From the NCBI GenBank assembly GCA_030052745.1, contig JANBVO010000043.1, forward strand, positions 124,001 to 188,000: a stretch of 64,000 nucleotides of DNA, written 5' to 3'. Made by a program: the position numbers and the translations under genes. Source of the DNA: Pleurostoma richardsiae (lineage: Eukaryota; Ascomycota; Sordariomycetes; Calosphaeriales; Pleurostomataceae). Under the pieces are notes generated by a model that did no database searches, was not told where the DNA came from, and was given only the letters and a program-made list of their open reading frames with translations. Positions 19,938 through 32,226 of this stretch are shown piece by piece; the stretch's first letter is position 1, and each line of letters starts with the position of its first letter.

Positions 19938-22280
19938 CTAACAGCGGCCGCCGAGACGGCCTTTGCCTTTGCCTTTGCCTTTGCCTTGGTCTTTCTGACA
20001 CGACGAGGGCGCCTCAATTGGTTGAGCCGGGCCTGCAACTGTCGTGCCGACTTGCTGTCGTCCTCCGTCGAATGCAGAGCGATCTCTCGGTGGCCGGGGC
20101 AGCAAGATGGTCTCGAGGGGCGGAAGAGGGCGCAGCGGCAGTGATGGCGGCAAACGGGAGGGCGCTGCAGACTTTTGTCGCCAATTAATATTAACCGTGC
20201 TATAGCCCTGGCGTGTTGCTCCGCGTTATCGTCGCTCGGACAATCACAACAGTCGCAGTCACGAGCCGAATGCAGCTGCAATATCGACCGCAGGAATAGG
20301 GCTCGCAGATTTCGACGCAGGCGACGGCCGGCGAGGCGCGGAGGGCCGGTCCTAATCAGGGGAACGACCAAATTCAGCCTAGTCGACTCCCCCAGATCCA
20401 GCATAATGGGACGCTGTTGGCCGGCATTCAGGTGCCTGCGCCGCTCTGTTGCTGCTGCTGCTGCTCTCAGAATTCTCAAGTCGAGTCTTGGATGGTCGGC
20501 TCCGTGTGCAGTGGTTCTTTGGGCTCGAAAAGACAAGACCAATTGCTGGTGATTCTCTTGCTCACAGCTTCGACCGTCGTATGATGTTTGAGTTGGCAAT
20601 GGGCTGAACGCACAAAGCTCGAGGTTGGCTGTTGGGCTGAACACAGAGCGAGACAATACCTCCAGGGGTTGGTTGTTAGTCGGTTGGGCGTCAGACTGTG
20701 ACGGGCCCAGCCCCAACCATATATATCGAGTATCTCGCGCAGTCACGGCCCGGAGCAAGCCTTGAGCTTGTTTCTGGCATTACGCAGACATTCGAAATCA
20801 TCTTCTAGATTTGTTCATGCTCGAAACAGGACATCTATTCCGTATTGGCAATATCCAGCTCGGCGTGTCCATCAACAGGGATCTTCACCAAACCCACCAC
20901 CCGCCAGGGCCCAGGGCTGCCAGGTACCTAGGCTAGATTGCTGGGTAGCGAACCAGGTTAGTGTGCCCCAGGAGACGAGATGAAGAATCCCTGACCGCCT
21001 GCAAGCTCTTCTTGCATGAGAGCTTCGGGCTTTTCTCGTCTCATGGATATCGCCGGCAGCGCTTTTGTCATCTGGTCCCTGTCCGTGTCCTCCGACTCTC
21101 AAGCAGCTTCCGTCGCACAACTTGGAGTCTTGGACATGGGAGACGAGCGTCCCTCCCGTCTGTGCGTCGAGAGCATGACGGAGCACAATGTCTTCATATT
21201 CCGGAGAGACACAGCCGTCGGCAGACCCCTGTAGCACACGCTTTTCCCTCCGCCCATCACTTGTGGCAACATAGGTACTCTCCCTCTTGATGCCCAACGT
21301 GCCCGAGGAACGGAGGAGCTGTTCCACCTTCAACAGCGTCGCCGAGCTCAATCTGAAAGAGACTCTTACAGCGTGTCGAAGGGAGACACATTTTTGCTTC
21401 TGGATTTCACGGAGCGAGATCTCGGGGGTGCCGAACAGGCGCCAGTCTTCAAATCTTGGATGCCATCACGTTCCTGGGCTAGCCAGTCAGACAAGACAAG
21501 GGGAGCCTGTTGCTGACTCCTAGTCCTGGTCGTCGTCCCATGTACACGTTATGGAGCCTTCCCAGGCGGTCGGAACTGTCGGATCAAGGCTTCAGGCTTG
21601 AATCCATACCCCGTACGACGGTTTCGAGCGGGTGAGAGCGGTCATACTGTATTTTCACTGCTGTAGATGCAGCTCAAGATCATTCGATCGCAAGACGCCC
21701 GGGCAGTTTGCGCCCGAGGCACGCACATGCTCGACGATCCTCTCGTAGCTGATCTCCCTTGATTGGCCAGCCCGTCATCCGCGTTCCTTGCGTCTCAGGC
21801 ACGGTGCGGGACGCCTCTCTGCACGCTGGTGATCAGTGTTTGGAGTACAGTACAAATGGACATGCAGACGACTTGCAGTGGCCGTCCCGTAACTTCGATG
21901 CTAGCACCTTAGCAACTTAGAGACCTGTGAGGAGCGATGCAGACACGCATCAATTCTGTCGCGATACATCAATATACGCTGCATCGCGGGAAGTCCCGCG
22001 CAACTTCAGTGCTTCTATCAAGGGCGAGCTGCAAGCTGAAGCGCGAACTATGTAGAGTGACGCCGGCATGCTGTGCGCCACGGTCTAGCAGCCGTGCCAG
22101 ACGCATGACGTACTGATTCGTCGTCCATTAACACGTTGAACCACACAAGAGACACGGCACACGTCCTGGAGTCTCCCCACCTCGACAGCTGGAGATCATC
22201 TGCTTTCCCCCAAATACTGCTCCGATGCAAAAGTCGTAGGAAAGCAGCGTCCATGCGAGCCTTACCAAGCCGCTGCCGAC
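19938..22280. other. Intergenic region, including probable first exon of erf4
   Basis: Carries a TTTGCC hexamer repeat (19961-19987), a TGC microsatellite (about 20448-20466) and a CAGGTACCTAGG motif near 20920. An ATG on the minus strand at 20404 is one possible erf4 start, but I could not confirm the joint. From 20760 to 22280 no gene is seen. The promoter of the gene at 22281 is at the right end. Confidence 0.4.
19961..19987 (-). repeat. TTTGCC hexamer microsatellite
   Basis: More than four tandem copies of TTTGCC (GGCAAA on the minus strand) just upstream of the inferred erf4 acceptor. The same hexamer recurs in the erf4 coding exon near 19027, where it encodes Gly-Lys repeats. Confidence 0.8.
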
Positions 22281-23895
22281 ATGTCGGACCAGAAGACGAG
22301 AGTGGGCTCGCCCAGCAACGACGCGACGCCGAGCAAAGCGGCCGCGACGACCAGCGCTGCGTCCTCTCCCTCCCTTGCTGACGCCGCACCACCCGGACAC
22401 GCCTTCAGACGCGCCGCGACCGTCGATGAAGCATCGCAGTTCCGTCGCCGGTCCCTGCTCGCCGGCAGCCCCATCTCTACCGACCAGCACGCGTCATTCG
22501 AGTCGCCGCTGCGCCGCCGCAGCTCCAATTTCTCCGACTACAGCATCGGCGAAGCTCGTCGGTCCCTGCGCGACAGCACCGACGACATCCTCAACCCGCG
22601 CGGGTCCAACGTCGAGTCTCATGGCGACTCCGACTGGGCCGGGTCGCTGCCTCTGGCGTTTGCGCTGCTCCCGGCGGCCATCGGCATGCTCTTCCAGAAT
22701 GGAAGCTCGGTGACTACGGATGCGATACTGCTCTGCTTGGCAGGGATATTCTTGCGGTATACGGTGACGCAGCCATGGTAAGTTCGGCCCTATTTCCTCT
22801 GAAGGGTCGCTGCGCGCCTATGTTATCTAGAGCTGACGGTGTGGGTAATGCAGGCAGTGGTATCACTCGGCGCAGGAGGTCCGGGTAAGGGAGGAGCTGG
22901 CCTCTGAGCTGGTGTTTGACGATGACAGCGAGGGAGATATGAGCCCTCATCCACCGCCACCCTCAGCATCCGCTGAGCCGCTCAAGGACGTACCAGAAGA
23001 AGACGCTCCAGAGCCCGCCCATAAGCGTCGCTCTGACCGCTCGCATTTGAAGATGCGAGAGTCTGCACTGCGTGAACTCTACGTGCACGAAGTACTAGCG
23101 TTGATCTCGTGCTTCGTCTCGCCCGCCGTGGGAGCGTATCTTTTACACACCATACGAGCTCAACTTAGCCGCCCATCAGAGGGTCTCGTAAGCAATTTTA
23201 ACCTTACTATATTTCTGATGGGCGCGGAGCTGGCGCCGCTGTCGCATGCTCTTAAGCTCCTACAAGCTCGCACGCTGCATCTCCAGCGGCTCGTCAACGA
23301 CAATCCGTACAAAGCGGGCAAGCCGATGCCGACACCGGCCCAGTGGGATGAGGTAATGATGCGACTGGCCCAGCTGGAGTCCCGGACCGCGCCAGACGAC
23401 GCGCTGAGCGGCACAAACGGTAACAACGGCAACAACGGCAGCACGGGCTCTCCCTCACGTCGCACCAAGCAGGACGCCGCGCTGGTCCGCGAGGTCCGCA
23501 ACACCATCCAGCCAGAGCTAGACGCCCTCAACCGTGCCGTGCGCCGGTACGAGAAGAAGGCGACGGTGCTGGCGTTCCAGACGGAGTCGCGCCTCGGCGC
23601 CCTCGACACGCGCGTCAACGACGCCGTGTCTCTGGCCGCCGCCGCGGCCAAGCACAGCGGGAGCCACCAGCAGTGGAGCGTGATGGGCTGGATAGTCGCG
23701 ATCATGCTGCTGCCCTTCCAGACCGCGGCGGGCCTGATCACGCTGCCGTTCAAGACGCTGTCAGCACTGCTGTTCCGCAGGAAGACGGCCGGCGACAAGA
23801 GCGGCGGCGGCGGCAGGGGAGCGCGGAACAGCAGGACGGGCCAGGCGTACTCGTCTGACAGGGACAGAGTGCCGTCGAGGCTGTCGAAACGATGA
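22281..23895 (+). CDS. Conserved fungal membrane protein of unknown function, 512 aa
   Basis: Exons are 22281-22777 and 22854-23895 with a GTAAGT...CAG intron. Residues 1-115 are disordered and Ser/Arg-rich, with several RRxS sites suited to basophilic kinases. Hydrophobic segments follow at about 120-141 and 143-162, then a conserved-looking helix pair after residue 255 (LYVHEVLALISCFVSPAVGA and a following LMGAELAPLSHALKLLQ). A helical, probably coiled-coil stretch precedes a last membrane segment near residues 445-480 (WIVAIMLLPFQTAAGLITLP). The C-terminus is Gly/Arg/Ser-rich. I recognise no named family. It resembles uncharacterised Pezizomycotina membrane proteins. Confidence 0.85.
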
Positions 23896-26800
23896 AAAGC
23901 TGGGCGCAGGGCACTTTTTCCTTCTGATATTCTGGGCTCAAGGGTTATTGGCTGTTATGTTGGGTTTCTATTACCTTTGGAGGAAAAGTCATCATCGATC
24001 GGACTGCTTCATGAGATACCAAGGGCATATGACAAGGTACGCGGTATGGGCTAGGTATCCTGCTATGGGAGAGCTGAAGGATGTTAGTGATGGTCTCGCG
24101 GAGAAACAGGGGAGGGTCTGCTTGGCAGGTGTTGAGCCGGAGAAGGTTCAGGCAGAGGCGGCTCGCTGGAGCAGCAGAGCCGTGCCGGACTGCCGGTAGC
24201 GCCTCGGTCAGTGAGGCCGTCATATGTCGCCGAGGACGGAAATTGAGTTGGACTTTAGCACGCTGTTAGCACGGTGAACTATGGAGGCAGACTTCCAACA
24301 AGAAGATCATTCTCAGCTCGAAGCAACAGAGCGTGATGCTTGTCGAGTGTTGGATCATCCGCTGATGCGAATCTTCATCTCCCACATGCAGCCTGGCTGC
24401 GCTGTCCCAGTTGGCAGCCTAGCCGGAACTACCAAGACGGCAGGCAAAGGTAGAAAAGCAAGTTTCACGAGATTCGCAAGCGCGCCTTCGAGCATCTTGA
24501 GATGGACGATGCTTCGTGTTTCTCCTGTCCATTGCAGTGTAGAAAATAAACCCCTGGCCATTTCCTCACCCCATGAGGAAAGTGCATGGCTCATGCGGCT
24601 CGCCTCTTCATCAGGTATCATCTACGATCTTGGACATTCCCATATGGCTCCTTATGCGAACAGCCGTTCTTCCGATTCCCGTCCCTACCTACGGAGCACA
24701 CTAACGCGACCAGCTGAAAAGATGGGGTCGTTAGTTAGATGAAACGGTCAATGTACATTACCTCCGCAGATCGATCGACGGCTTGATTCTTTTTCTTTTT
24801 CTTGCTTCATTGCTTTTCTGTGGAGAGGTTTAAACCTCATCAGTTACGTTGTATGAACTGCGAAGTCGAAAGATGCGTGAAGACGACCGCAGCACAGGAA
24901 CACGAGACGACGCGTACGCGTTACAACACTCCAATGTCGCTCTCCCCGCCGTGAAACCGCGAGTGTGAGATATAGGTGGCTGTGAGACATCGCTGCAAGA
25001 GGAAGCGAAGTCGCCTTGACAGTTATGCGAATGAGCACTGCCTGCCTCAGTTTAGGTCTTGAGAAGCCACAATTCATGCGGACCTGGCCCCTTTCGCCCT
25101 GACAGCAGTATCCTTTTCCCCCTTAAAGCCTTCTCAGCCTCCTGTTCCAGGCAGGCGATGGGGCCATGATTCTCCTTTTGGACGGGGAGAATCAATGCGC
25201 TGAGATCGACTCCAGCACTGGCAGTGGAGCTTTGTACACTCGCGTGGGAGTGGGGCGTCTAATTTCACGACCTCGAGGTGTCTTGGACACACCTGAAGCA
25301 CTTCGCAAGCTGTTCCTGTCCTCTTTAGGCGACTGACGAGGTGGCATCGCTTTGTTGGCTGTTCTCTGGCCCAATGGACTGGTCCTCCGGATGCGGTCTG
25401 GCTAGCTGTCTTCCTGGTTGGCGGCCGCTGTGACGGGCCTGTCACTATGAGTTGTCAGGACAGTTGAAGCAGGTTCTTCAGCTGGATGAATCGTCACCAC
25501 ACCGGTCAGCGTATGCAGGCGGCGGCCGGTGAGGGCTTGGGTGAGGTTGCGTCGAGCCTGCGTCACCCGTGGATGACCGAAGGATGCAGCAGCAGCGATC
25601 GCGTCGCGGATCGGCCGGTCAACGATACGCTGCAGGCCTAGGAGCAGCCCGGGAGATGCACGCGTCCTATCTGCTTGAGTGGGCCGAGGATGCAGTTGAC
25701 GGGTGCAAGATGGTGTCAGTCACAGGCGCGCTGCTGTTACCCCATGAAGCAAGCAGCTCCGGCCGTACGCGGCAGCTCGCACCTTGATGCTTTCAACTGC
25801 CGTGAACAGGCGTCTGGTAGAGCTTCCCATGTGAATGCCATCATGGAAGAAAGGCAATTGATTGCTTGACTGTGGGATACATGCCCTGTACCATCCTACC
25901 TACGCAAGGTACCTTCTACACTCTACTCAAGTATCAGCATATCATGAAGCTTTGGGGGAGGGAAGGATCAACTGGTGAAGTATTCCGTACCTGCACTGGC
26001 AGACTGGATGCTGTTCTCGAGCTCCTTCCCTGAACAGGTAGGTGGGTACGTACATGTACATCGGTCTGCGCATGGGCCAAATTGGCCCACCTCATTGGCG
26101 ACGGAGCCCAGGATGATGTCCCGCGCGACTTGGGGGGAGCTGCACCAGCATCATCTTTTCTTTTTCTTCTCTCTCCACGGCTCAGACACGCGGCTGGAAA
26201 CTGCATGTTGGTAATTTAGCCTGCAGCAGCTCACCCTTGCACGGAACACACACACCCATGCCGTAACATCATTCGGCGGAAGCATCCATCACGCAGGTTT
26301 TCTTCCGTCTTCTTCCTGGACGATGTCGCAACCACGCATCCAGCCAGCGTAGCCTCCAGCTTGATGGAGAGGACGAGAGAAGCCACAGATATCTGTCTCG
26401 CCCATATCGGACTGTGAGATGTCCATCTCGATGAAGCAGGCAGCCTCTCCTGCCTTGGTAGCAGCTGCACCTCTCCATCATCGATACATCATGGTGAGGG
26501 AACAATGAACAATGACCACTTTCTCCTTCGGCTCCTCGAATCCCCTCTCACCCGGGGCGCGTCGGATGGCTAGGCCGGCGCAGACAAGGCTTCTGGGGCC
26601 CGGTATTGACCAGGTCCTCCAGGGCCAACAGGCGATCCTAGGTGCGCCTTGATGGGGCCATTTCCGCGCAATTTGAGATGAAAGCGCCTCAATTCTGGGA
26701 CAAGGTCTCCTCGGCTGCTCATTGCCCAACGAGGCTAAAGCAAGCAGCCCCTGGTCGGCCTTGTGAAAGTCTCCTTAGCGTCTCCCGAGTCGCAACTCCC

Positions 26801-27561
26801 CGAACGCTCCTCCTAGATCCGCGCCTCACGTCTTACCCGATTCTGCCACCTGCTAATCTCCCCAGCCTTGATGCTGTCCAGTCGGACCGCGAGTTGGCGA
26901 GTGCTATGGGCGTCACTTTGCAGCGAGAGCTGGGCACAGAGCAAGGAACCATCGACTATGGACTGACGAACCCCGCCATGCGCTTCCTGATCTCAGGCCC
27001 CTCGACACGACGCGCTCGTTCGAGCCCAATTAAACGCCCGGCTCCCCCAGCTCTGTCGGATGAGGTAGTTCCTCGTCTCTATGAGGTGCTGAGCAGGCAT
27101 AACTTTTGCTTCTCATACTGCCGTTTTTGCTATATTCAACTCTCTTATCGTTTGATCACCACTCGTTACGCCAGAGAGACAAGCCTCGTGGCTTGTACCT
27201 GGTTCTCTCTTCCCCTTGTCCTTCTTCCATGGGCTTTGAGCTTAACCCATGTTGATATCCTTCTTAGATCCTGTCTCACTCCGTTCTCGTCCTGGACGAT
27301 ACCTCGAAGAGAATTAAACATCTGCTCTACTTTCCTTTGCCTTAATATCCTGGTCCTACCCACCCTTCAACTGGCCTTGCGCTTCTCGAAAGTCTTCGGC
27401 GAGAAGGACTGTCTTAATCTCTAATAATATTCGATAATGCGCACCATCAGCGGGTGACCTCGACAACTCCTGGGTACTGCCGGCTCACGCGAGTATCAAG
27501 CTAGGTTGGCACGGTGACCCCCCAAGGTCAAGACAACAGTAGGAGGACGCCGGCTGTTGAG
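23896..27561. other. Long intergenic region
   Basis: About 3.7 kb with no gene I can support. A T/C-rich tract is at 24788-24817 (TTCTTTTTCTTTTTC). CCTACCTACGCAAGGTACC lies near 25895-25913 and AGGTAGGTGGGTACGTACATG near 26037-26057. About 26640-27425 is open in one plus frame but starts at GTG, is rich in Leu/Ser/Arg/Cys in a pyrimidine-rich leader and resembles no family. It is probably the 5' UTR and promoter of the DUF4203 gene. Confidence 0.45.
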
Positions 27562-30500
27562 ATGATACCCAGGTCCTCGACGGTATGGGCGTTACTATGC
27601 CTGTACCTTTTATTTGACCTTGCAGCCGCCGGGCTGCTTCCAAGAGACGATCCTGTGCCCACAGTGACAGGCGTCACGACTACTAGTGAAGAGGATGGGA
27701 CTCGATCTACTACTCCGACCACTTCTGTATTGATACAGACGAGCTCCGCAAACCCCACCGACAGTTCTTCGTCTGTAACGTCCACGGCATCGATTTCAAC
27801 GACATTGGCGGCAACAGCATCAACTACAGTGTCGAGTGCCTCCTCACTTTCAACTGGGATCGATGGAACTGGGTCCCTCAATGAGACTTTGTTTAATAGT
27901 ACGTCGCAAATCCTCCACCTGGGGATCTGGATAAAGCTCACAAGACTTATAGCCACTATACCAGCCGGACAACTTCCAATACAGCCGCGAGTTACGCCAG
28001 GATGGGGTGTTGCCGGCGTTATCCTCTTGGGATGTGGCGCAGTATACGCATTGATCGGGATGAAGAAGCAATGGCTTCATACATTCTTTTCCACCGCCTT
28101 CCTCGCGAGCTTATCAACTGCCGTTCTCATTGTATACGTCATGCCGGTTCCCGTCAGCAACGGGGTACAAGGAGCCTATGTTGTGGCCGTCGTATGTACG
28201 GGCGTCGTACTTGGCGGTGCCGCGATCATATTCAAAGAAATAACGGAGTGTATGGGTTGCGTTCTCGGCGGGTTTTGCCTGAGCATGTGGCTTTTGACTT
28301 TGCGAGAAGGCGGGCTCATACAGAATACCAGTGGCAAGATTGTCTTGATCGCGTGCTTTTCGGCAGGAACACCCATTCTTTACTTCAGCCACTATACCAG
28401 GCAGTATGCTCTCATCGGTTGTATTGCCTTCGGCGGTGCAACGGCGACTGTACTAGGCATCGACTGCCTCAGCAGGGCAGGTTTGAAGGAGTTCTGGGCC
28501 TACATCTGGGACTTGAACGACAATATCTTCCCGCTCGGAACTGTCACCTATCCTCTCACAAAGGGCATCAGGGTTGAGCTAGCAGCAACCATCATCATAT
28601 GCCTCGCCGGAATTATTTCTCAACTAAAGCTGTGGAGAGTGATCCAGGAGCGTCGGGCGAAACGGGACGCCAAGCGAGCGGAAGATCGACGTCAGCTTGA
28701 TGAAGAGGAGGAACAGGTGGGGAGACAGATTGAGGAGGCAAACGCACAGGACAGGGGCCAGTGGGAGGCTGTCTACGGCGAGAGGAACCGCGACGCTAGA
28801 GACTTGGAGAGTTCAGCAGACTCCGGTGTGGGCGATATGAGCAGCGAAAAGAGACTACGGCACAACAGCCACGGGACTGCCACTACCGGGACTCGACGAA
28901 CGTCAGACATTGCTGAGCCTATCGAGATGGCAGATTTTCCCACAAGCGAGCAGGTTCCAGCTGTGCCACCAAAACCGAAAGCTGCAGCTCAAATGGTTAT
29001 GGGAAAAAGCGAGAAGGACGGCGCAGTCACTGTCCGGGTCGCCGTGGATGAGGTTCCCAACGGTGAGAAGTCACCATCGCTTGAGGAACAGAGGAAAACC
29101 TGGGTGATAGGCGGCGATGGCGAGGCCCGCCAGGTCGTCACGTCTGTAAGGAACAGCTTGAAGTCTGTTCCTACCTCTCCGATTCCAAGCATTGTCCCGC
29201 TTCCCTTCAGAATTCCCGAGGGGCAGCCGGAAGACGACGACGGAGAGCGATCATCAGTGGCAACGTTCGCAGATGAGGATGGAGAGGTATTGGCGGGCGC
29301 ACAGAGTAAGCGAAGCTCGTTTGCAAAGCGTCTGTCGGTTGGCAGTACAGAGCTGTTGCGGAGGTTGTCCAAGAAATCCTCAGACATGCTGGACGGATCG
29401 GAGCTTCGTCAGCGCGAGAGCGAAGAAGATCTAGTTGTACCGAAGGTGACCAACGACGACAACGAGTCCTTGGCCGCCACAATCGATGGGATGAGCTCAA
29501 TTGGGGACGATCTAGCCTCAATTCATGGTACCGCCAGACCGGAAAGTATCGAGATCAAGGCCACGCTAGGGGGCCAGGAGCAGCCTGACAGCTCCTCACT
29601 GGAGCCGCCGCATGATGCAGAGGTTACGGGTGACAGGCCCGTGTCGATGTCCGGAACCATGTCGGCTGACGTGGTAAGGCCTAGAAGGTCTGAAGAACCG
29701 AAGGATGCGCAGTCGCTCGCTCAAGAACCTAGGTTATCGGTTGAAGTGACGCAGAAAGTGGCGGATGGCAGCCGAGATCTGGCTGACGAACTAAAGGCCA
29801 AGTCGGTCGCGTCTGTCGGCTCAAGTCGTGCAAGCTTGACTAAGGAGCGTCTGCCGCAGAGCCTGTCCCGCGTTGCCATGTCATACCGCACTAATGAATG
29901 GGCCAAACATCTTAGCACCGCCGATGCTCCGGCGATGGAGGACCTGGACGTGCATGAAGATCAAGGGCAAGCACCGGCTGCGGAAAAGGTTGCCGAAGCT
30001 CCGGCTCCTGTCAAGATTGAGGAACTCCAGCAAACAGCAGAGAACGGCGCCCCTCCTCCTGCGTTGCCTCGATCTGCTGCTTCTGCATCGGCGTATCCGA
30101 CGTCCCCGACAATTCTAACACGGGCAAATTCCCAGAGTTCAGCCGTCGAGTCTGTCCACGCAGGGGTCTTGCCGAGTCAGTCCCAAGGGAGGAATGGTCT
30201 CAATCCTCCTTCTCCGACAAGTGGTCTACCGGGACCGCATCCCCGCCCCGGTCGGCGAACATCCAACATCATTGCCGAGCCTATTGCAGAAGAAGGTGAC
30301 TATGAGCCGACCACGAGTAGCTCGGCTCCAAGCATTAGTTCGGGGCGTAATTCCATGAGCGCCCCTTCAAATTCCTTCGAGCCAGGCGTTCTTAACCGCC
30401 CGCCAGTCCCCGGTGTGGTCTCCTACTCCAGCCCACAGACACTACTCGGCAAGCGTGAGATGCTTTTGCGCAGGGTATCTGGTAACTCACCACCAGGCTC

Positions 30501-31152
30501 CATACAAGGCATGGTCGTTCCTCCATCTAGCTCTCACAACTCGTTTTCGCCAGTATATGCGAGAGCCCCGGGGGCTTCGAGCGCCTCACCTGGCGGTATT
30601 GACGCGGATGATCTTCCGCTTAGCCAGCGCCGAGAGCTCATCCGCCAGAGCAGTCTTCTCAGCTCTCGACCATCCAGTGCTTCTATGAACCAGATGGGTA
30701 TATCAGGCGCACCGTATTCCACGGTTAATGCCACCGCCGTACCCTTCGACTCGCACCAACCTCAGCGCAGCTCCACACTGCCCAGTGCAGCGGTGCGTGA
30801 TGCGCGGCTCGCCAGCTTCAGGCAATCCGTGTCAGCGGATCTCAGGGCCGGTACGCCCATCATCCAGTCTGGCACCAACGGCAGGGAGACGCTGCTCGCC
30901 GGAGGTGGAGCATTCGGCTTCTCATCACCAACACCCCTAGCAGCAACCAACCGCGACGCTGAGGTCCGTCAGAACATCGATATGCAGCGAAATATCCTCC
31001 TGAGTCAGCGGGAAGCTGAGGCGCAGCGCCGGGAAATGGAGCGGCTGCAGAAGGAGGCGGGAGACAGGGCGTTCGAGGAGCGTATGCGGCGCGGCGAGCT
31101 GCTTGATGTGCACAGAGAGGCGATGCGCAGGATGCAGAGAGGCGCAAGGTAG
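27562..31152 (+). CDS. DUF4203 (TMEM198-like) multi-pass membrane protein with very long cytosolic tail, about 1178 aa
   Basis: The start is ATG 27562, which puts a signal peptide (about residues 1-23) first; the frame upstream has no ATG. A Ser/Thr-rich lumenal region follows. A 54-nt stop-free intron at 27899-27952 (GTACGT...TTATAG) probably interrupts it; removing it gives FNTTIPAGQLPIQPRVTP. About seven membrane helices then form the DUF4203 domain (WGVAGVILLGCGAVYALIG to VELAATIIICLAGIISQL). A charged coiled segment (QERRAKRDAKRAEDRRQLD) and roughly 800 disordered Ser/Pro/Glu-rich residues end in another Arg/Glu-rich helix. The family has no proven biochemical role in fungi; animal TMEM198 acts as a membrane scaffold in Wnt signalling. 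Unspliced length is 1196 aa. Confidence 0.87.
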   Translation: MIPRSSTVWALLCLYLLFDLAAAGLLPRDDPVPTVTGVTTTSEEDGTRSTTPTTSVLIQTSSANPTDSSSSVTSTASISTTLAATASTTVSSASSLSTGIDGTGSLNETLFNSTSQILHLGIWIKLTRLIATIPAGQLPIQPRVTPGWGVAGVILLGCGAVYALIGMKKQWLHTFFSTAFLASLSTAVLIVYVMPVPVSNGVQGAYVVAVVCTGVVLGGAAIIFKEITECMGCVLGGFCLSMWLLTLREGGLIQNTSGKIVLIACFSAGTPILYFSHYTRQYALIGCIAFGGATATVLGIDCLSRAGLKEFWAYIWDLNDNIFPLGTVTYPLTKGIRVELAATIIICLAGIISQLKLWRVIQERRAKRDAKRAEDRRQLDEEEEQVGRQIEEANAQDRGQWEAVYGERNRDARDLESSADSGVGDMSSEKRLRHNSHGTATTGTRRTSDIAEPIEMADFPTSEQVPAVPPKPKAAAQMVMGKSEKDGAVTVRVAVDEVPNGEKSPSLEEQRKTWVIGGDGEARQVVTSVRNSLKSVPTSPIPSIVPLPFRIPEGQPEDDDGERSSVATFADEDGEVLAGAQSKRSSFAKRLSVGSTELLRRLSKKSSDMLDGSELRQRESEEDLVVPKVTNDDNESLAATIDGMSSIGDDLASIHGTARPESIEIKATLGGQEQPDSSSLEPPHDAEVTGDRPVSMSGTMSADVVRPRRSEEPKDAQSLAQEPRLSVEVTQKVADGSRDLADELKAKSVASVGSSRASLTKERLPQSLSRVAMSYRTNEWAKHLSTADAPAMEDLDVHEDQGQAPAAEKVAEAPAPVKIEELQQTAENGAPPPALPRSAASASAYPTSPTILTRANSQSSAVESVHAGVLPSQSQGRNGLNPPSPTSGLPGPHPRPGRRTSNIIAEPIAEEGDYEPTTSSSAPSISSGRNSMSAPSNSFEPGVLNRPPVPGVVSYSSPQTLLGKREMLLRRVSGNSPPGSIQGMVVPPSSSHNSFSPVYARAPGASSASPGGIDADDLPLSQRRELIRQSSLLSSRPSSASMNQMGISGAPYSTVNATAVPFDSHQPQRSSTLPSAAVRDARLASFRQSVSADLRAGTPIIQSGTNGRETLLAGGGAFGFSSPTPLAATNRDAEVRQNIDMQRNILLSQREAEAQRREMERLQKEAGDRAFEERMRRGELLDVHREAMRRMQRGAR

Positions 31153-32226
31153 ATTTAATCCGCCTTTAAGATACTTGGTCCCGGAGAAGTCGCTCTGTCT
31201 AGACGCCTGAGTCACTTGCCCAAGGGAGACTCTCGATAGGGCAATTTCTTTCTTGAGGATACCCGATACCCCCGTCTTTTCCTTCGTTTTTGTTCAGTCT
31301 ATTGGGAAGAGGGGAGTTTGGATATACCAGAGGTCTTAGATATAGAAGACTTGCCGGCTCAGTGGTGCAAAAAAAGGCCAGGACGAATGCGAAGGACACC
31401 GGAGTGAGGATCTAGGATACAGCAAAACGGAAAATTGACGGCCAGGGGGATCAAGGCGGCGTCAACATGGCCCCCTTGTTGGATAGGGGGCCAATCCATC
31501 TAACCGACAATTCCTTCACTACATGTATATATATGTATATGCGTCTATATGCACTCGATACACAAAGTCACTCGTTGCCCCTACCAGACACCTGTTTGTT
31601 CCATCTGTCGAGATACCAGTACTATTATGCTGTGCCTATAATAGGAACTCTTACACGAGAACTGCGCAAATTGCAGGCTGGGAAGACCTGGCCGAAGGAG
31701 TGGGAGGTCCGGGTCGTGCACCGAGACATCAAGAGGCCGTCACGGAGATCCAGCAAGGGAGAGCAGCAGACGAAGAAGCGGAAGGTAGAGGCCAGAGCCG
31801 CCGACCGCGATGGCTCAGCAGTCTGACTGAGCCTGAGTCCTCTCAGACCCGACGGGATATATGAGAATATAAGCCGTACGGAGTACAGAGCAGACACTCG
31901 CACTCCTCGGCAGAGTCGGCATGCACACACGCATATCTCCAGTAGCGGCTCGGCCCTGCAAGATAAAGTCGACCTTCCTTTAGCGGGAGATCGCCGCCGC
32001 CCCTAGCGAGGCGCCGGCCGACGTCGGTCGCCCGGAGCCGGTAATAAGCCGGCCGCGCCCCGTTGGCGTGCCTTGCGTGCTCGACCGCGATAATCACATC
32101 CGAGGCTTTCAAGATGCAATCGACAGAAAAGTTTTGCCGTCGTGAGCTGCTCTCCGGGTGAGAACTGAAACTTCTGCGTCCCAGTTCTCGGCGCCATGTC
32201 CTGCTGGCCGTCCCGGAGTGACAATC
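31153..32226. other. Intergenic region
   Basis: Contains the DUF4203 3' UTR and the promoter of the SLC10A7-like gene. CCGTACGGAGTACAG lies near 31873-31887. No gene is recognised. Confidence 0.5.

Noticed and set aside
19189-20001. A 270-codon minus-strand frame overlapping the erf4 exon
   Set aside because: It starts at GTG and is Arg/Pro/Ser-rich. The overlapping frame joins the ERF4 domain and is the better reading.
26642-27424. A 260-codon plus-strand open frame upstream of the DUF4203 gene
   Set aside because: It begins at GTG, its composition is Leu/Ser/Arg/Cys as expected from a pyrimidine-rich leader, and it resembles no family. Treated as promoter and 5' UTR.
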